Shown here piece by piece: positions 61,555 to 64,000 of a DNA stretch of 64,000 nt; position 1 is the first letter of the stretch, and the number at the start of each line of letters is the position of its first letter. The stretch covers positions 1-64,000 of the forward strand of contig CAMPDV010002011.1 in the NCBI GenBank assembly GCA_946699065.1. The letters run 5' to 3'. Source of the stretch: Loxodes magnus (lineage: Eukaryota; Ciliophora; Karyorelictea; Loxodida; Loxodidae). Both the position numbers and the translations under genes were made by a program. Below the pieces are notes generated by a model. It saw nothing but the letters and a program-made list of their open reading frames with translations, ran no database searches and was not told the origin of the DNA.

Positions 61555-63530
61555 ATGATTAGAGATTTACTTTTCTAATTTAATTTTGATTTTTTCAAAG
61601 AATTCGAAATTTAAATCAATTCTAAATGAAATTGTTTATTTTATATTTAGGACAAGAAGCACAACTGAGTAATTAAAAAATTAATTTAAATTTAATTTGC
61701 TTGATGTATCTAATTTAAATCACGTAACTATGCTGTAATAATCAAAATATTAAATTTCTATATTTGGTCCTTTCGAATAATTGTTTTTTTATTATTTTCA
61801 AAAATAAAATAATTAATTTTGGAAACCAAATTATTTAATATTTCTTAAAATTTTTAATTTAAATATTACATAAATAGCACAATTAAAAAAACGCTAATAA
61901 AAAGCGTTTTTTTTTGTTGTAATTATAAAGTGAAGATAACATTTATTTTCGATTCCGATAATAAAAATTCTAATTTGAGTGAGAAAAAACTTTTTGTCAT
62001 AAGATAAATTTTTTGAGAAAATCTAGTGGATTAAGATAAATTCTAAAATAATTTGATTCGATATTTAAATTATTTAAAATATTATAACATTTGAAGATTA
62101 TAAATTAATATAAAAATTAATTAATTCATAACTATTAGCTATAACTGCAGACTTGAATATAAGTCGAAGATCAGATAATTATGATAATGTGATATTTAAA
62201 TATCGGTTTGATTTATATAAATATTGAATCACAAATTTAACTTAAAATGAGTGATAAAAAATTGAAGTTAATATAAACTGCTGTTATAATGATAAAGGTA
62301 AGAGTAATTTAAAATTATTAATTATTTGATTAAAAATTAAATTTTTGAAATAAGTTTTATATATTAAGTTAAATAATAAATTTGTTTGCACTCAGTATTT
62401 TTGGACTTTTATCTTTAACTTAGTATGGAAAATTTTAATCATTTTCACAAAAATACAATTAATATTCAGTTAAAAATTAAAAGTTTTTATTTTATCATTT
62501 ATATTATTGCAAAATACTTCAGCTTTAAAAAAAAATTGTAGCAAAAGATCTATTTTTTTGGATTATAAAGAGTAAAAATTAATTATTAATAGTAAATAAA
62601 ATAAAAAATTTATTGATTTTATGTTTATAAATATTTTAGAAAAATAAAAGACTTCAAAATAGAAATAAAGATGTAAAATAGTAAGTTTTTTATAAATAAA
62701 ATAAATAGTAACTTCTAAATTTAAATATAAAAATTATTAATTCAGAGATAGTTTTTGAATAGTAACTTATTAGAATTAATATAAATAATAGATATTAAAA
62801 ATATAATAACATATTATTTTAAATAAATATATATCAAATAAATAGTAAGTAAGTTTTATATAAAGTCTATTATTATGCTAATTTTGGTAAAAAAGCTAAC
62901 TTTTTATTTCATTTTTATAGATTTAATTTTATTAGTTTTAAGTGTTTATGTAATTTTAAAATATATATTAATTAACAGTTTTAGAACTATAATACTCTGA
63001 TCAATCTAGCAAGAAATGAAATAAATATGATATTAAATTTTTTCTGATAAGGTTTAAGATATGATTAAAAAATTAATTAAAAGAATCGTTAATAGGTATA
63101 TTTTTCAAGACTCATAATTTAAATGGTTTAACTAATACTAGGATTTCTTTTTTGTACTTATAAAGTTTTCTAATCATACTTATAATTATTTTCTATCTTC
63201 ATTATTAATATTATTATTATTAAAAGAGTAATTTTTCCAATTTTCGATAAAGGTACAATGGATTCCAAAACCATATGCAAATATATCTCATAGCAATCTA
63301 TTTATTTATTTTGAACTTATTATATAACTTTAAATATATTTAATTTAAATCATTTTTATTAGATACTTACTTTTGAGTTCTTAGCAAACTATCGACCATT
63401 ATTACTCTCTCTTCTTATAAAATTACTTAATTTTTAAATATTTAAAGCCCTGAAATTATTCTTATAAATATAGATATAAATATAAATTAATATTATACTT
63501 CCTATATCTAGATTAAATTAAATCAAATTG
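61555..63530. other. AT-rich spacer
   Basis: Contains a short A-tract hairpin, AAAAACGCTAATAAAAAGCG then TTTTTTTT (61888-61915), in which AACGCT/AGCGTT pair with a run of T after. No gene seen. Confidence 0.4.
61888..61916 (+). terminator. hairpin followed by T-run
   Basis: AAACGCT, AATAAAA loop, AGCGTTT then a T-run. It lies about 340 bp beyond the stop of the 61 kb gene. Its shape is that of a stem-loop terminator; relevance in a ciliate is uncertain. Confidence 0.25.
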
Positions 63531-63790
63531 CATAACTTTAACCTTAATCTAAAAGTCTAGAAATACATCTCTTCCATATAAAAGGACAAGTAAATCTTTG
63601 AACCCATTATCTTCCTCTTGTATATTTCATTTGGCATTATTTGAGATTTAATTATTTCTCTTCATGTTTTATCTGATTCCATTTTTCTTAACTTCTTCTA
63701 TAATTTTATTGTTTATAAATCTTAAAACTTCTTTATAGGAGGTAATAAAATGAAAAATAAAGAAGATTTCTCTTAGCATTAAAGTTAATC
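63530..63790 (-). CDS. coding fragment near the right edge
   Basis: Minus strand reads RKMESDKTWREIIKSQIMPN, EIYKRKIMGSKIYLSFYMEE and MYFQTFRLR: varied and protein-like, about 60 residues. TGA=Trp in TWREI. Boundaries unknown. Confidence 0.45.
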
Positions 63791-64000
63791 TAACTTTGAA
63801 ATTTGAGAAACAAAATTCTATAGTTTATAAGTAACTCACTTATTGGTTGCTGATTTATTGAAAAAGGGAAAGAAATTATTGTGTTACTTTAATTTAATAA
63901 AGCTAAAATGAATTATTTCTTATTTCTTGCATCATTTACTATTTCATTTACATTTCATTTATTTTTATATCTTACGGATCTTATTTAATTGAAATTAAAA

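Noticed and set aside
63740-63752. Bacterial-type ribosome-binding site (AGGAGGT before ATG)
   Set aside because: Eukaryotic window; the plus strand here is antisense to a coding-like minus strand.

Overview
The window looks like nuclear DNA from a ciliate with an unusual genetic code. It is extremely AT-rich, and no long reading frame survives under the standard code. Recognisable protein domains appear only when TAA and TAG are read as Gln and internal TGA as Trp, with a TGA also closing the frame. This is clearest where TGA falls on the conserved Trp of WD40 repeats (4314-4316, 3839-3841, 3692-3694) and Kelch repeats (14757-14759, 14784-14786). The pattern matches the karyorelictean code (NCBI table 27, e.g. 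Loxodes). The Condylostoma code (table 28) is close and cannot be excluded. All gene calls below use this code. On the sense strand coding DNA is purine-rich, so T-rich stretches are usually minus-strand genes and A-rich stretches plus-strand genes. No tRNA, rRNA, telomere or CRISPR array was seen.

Layout. 0-6 kb: two minus-strand genes, a partial coiled-coil gene carrying a 9-bp minisatellite and a RING/coiled-coil/pentapeptide/WD40 gene. 6.4-11.3 kb: a decayed plus-strand coding block with an integrase-like core. 11.3-28 kb: repeat-rich, with foldback-like AT elements, GC-rich SINE-like insertions (two with target-site duplications), a Kelch gene, a TIR element enclosing an LRR gene, two coiled-coil genes and a 27-bp satellite. 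28-37.5 kb: a gene cluster with a RING-ubiquitin-like protein, a large REJ/polycystin-like membrane protein, a CDPK-type kinase lacking its activation segment, and a small divergent ORF. 38 kb: a structured repeat element. 41-64 kb: AT-rich spacer with about ten small coiled-coil genes on both strands, several apparently related.

The genes do not form an operon. Signalling and ubiquitin-type domains (RING, Kelch, WD40, LRR, CDPK, REJ) sit among mobile and tandem repeats. Several conserved genes change frame by one base. Whether that is gene decay or assembly error cannot be settled from the sequence alone. Most boundaries in AT-rich DNA are approximate.
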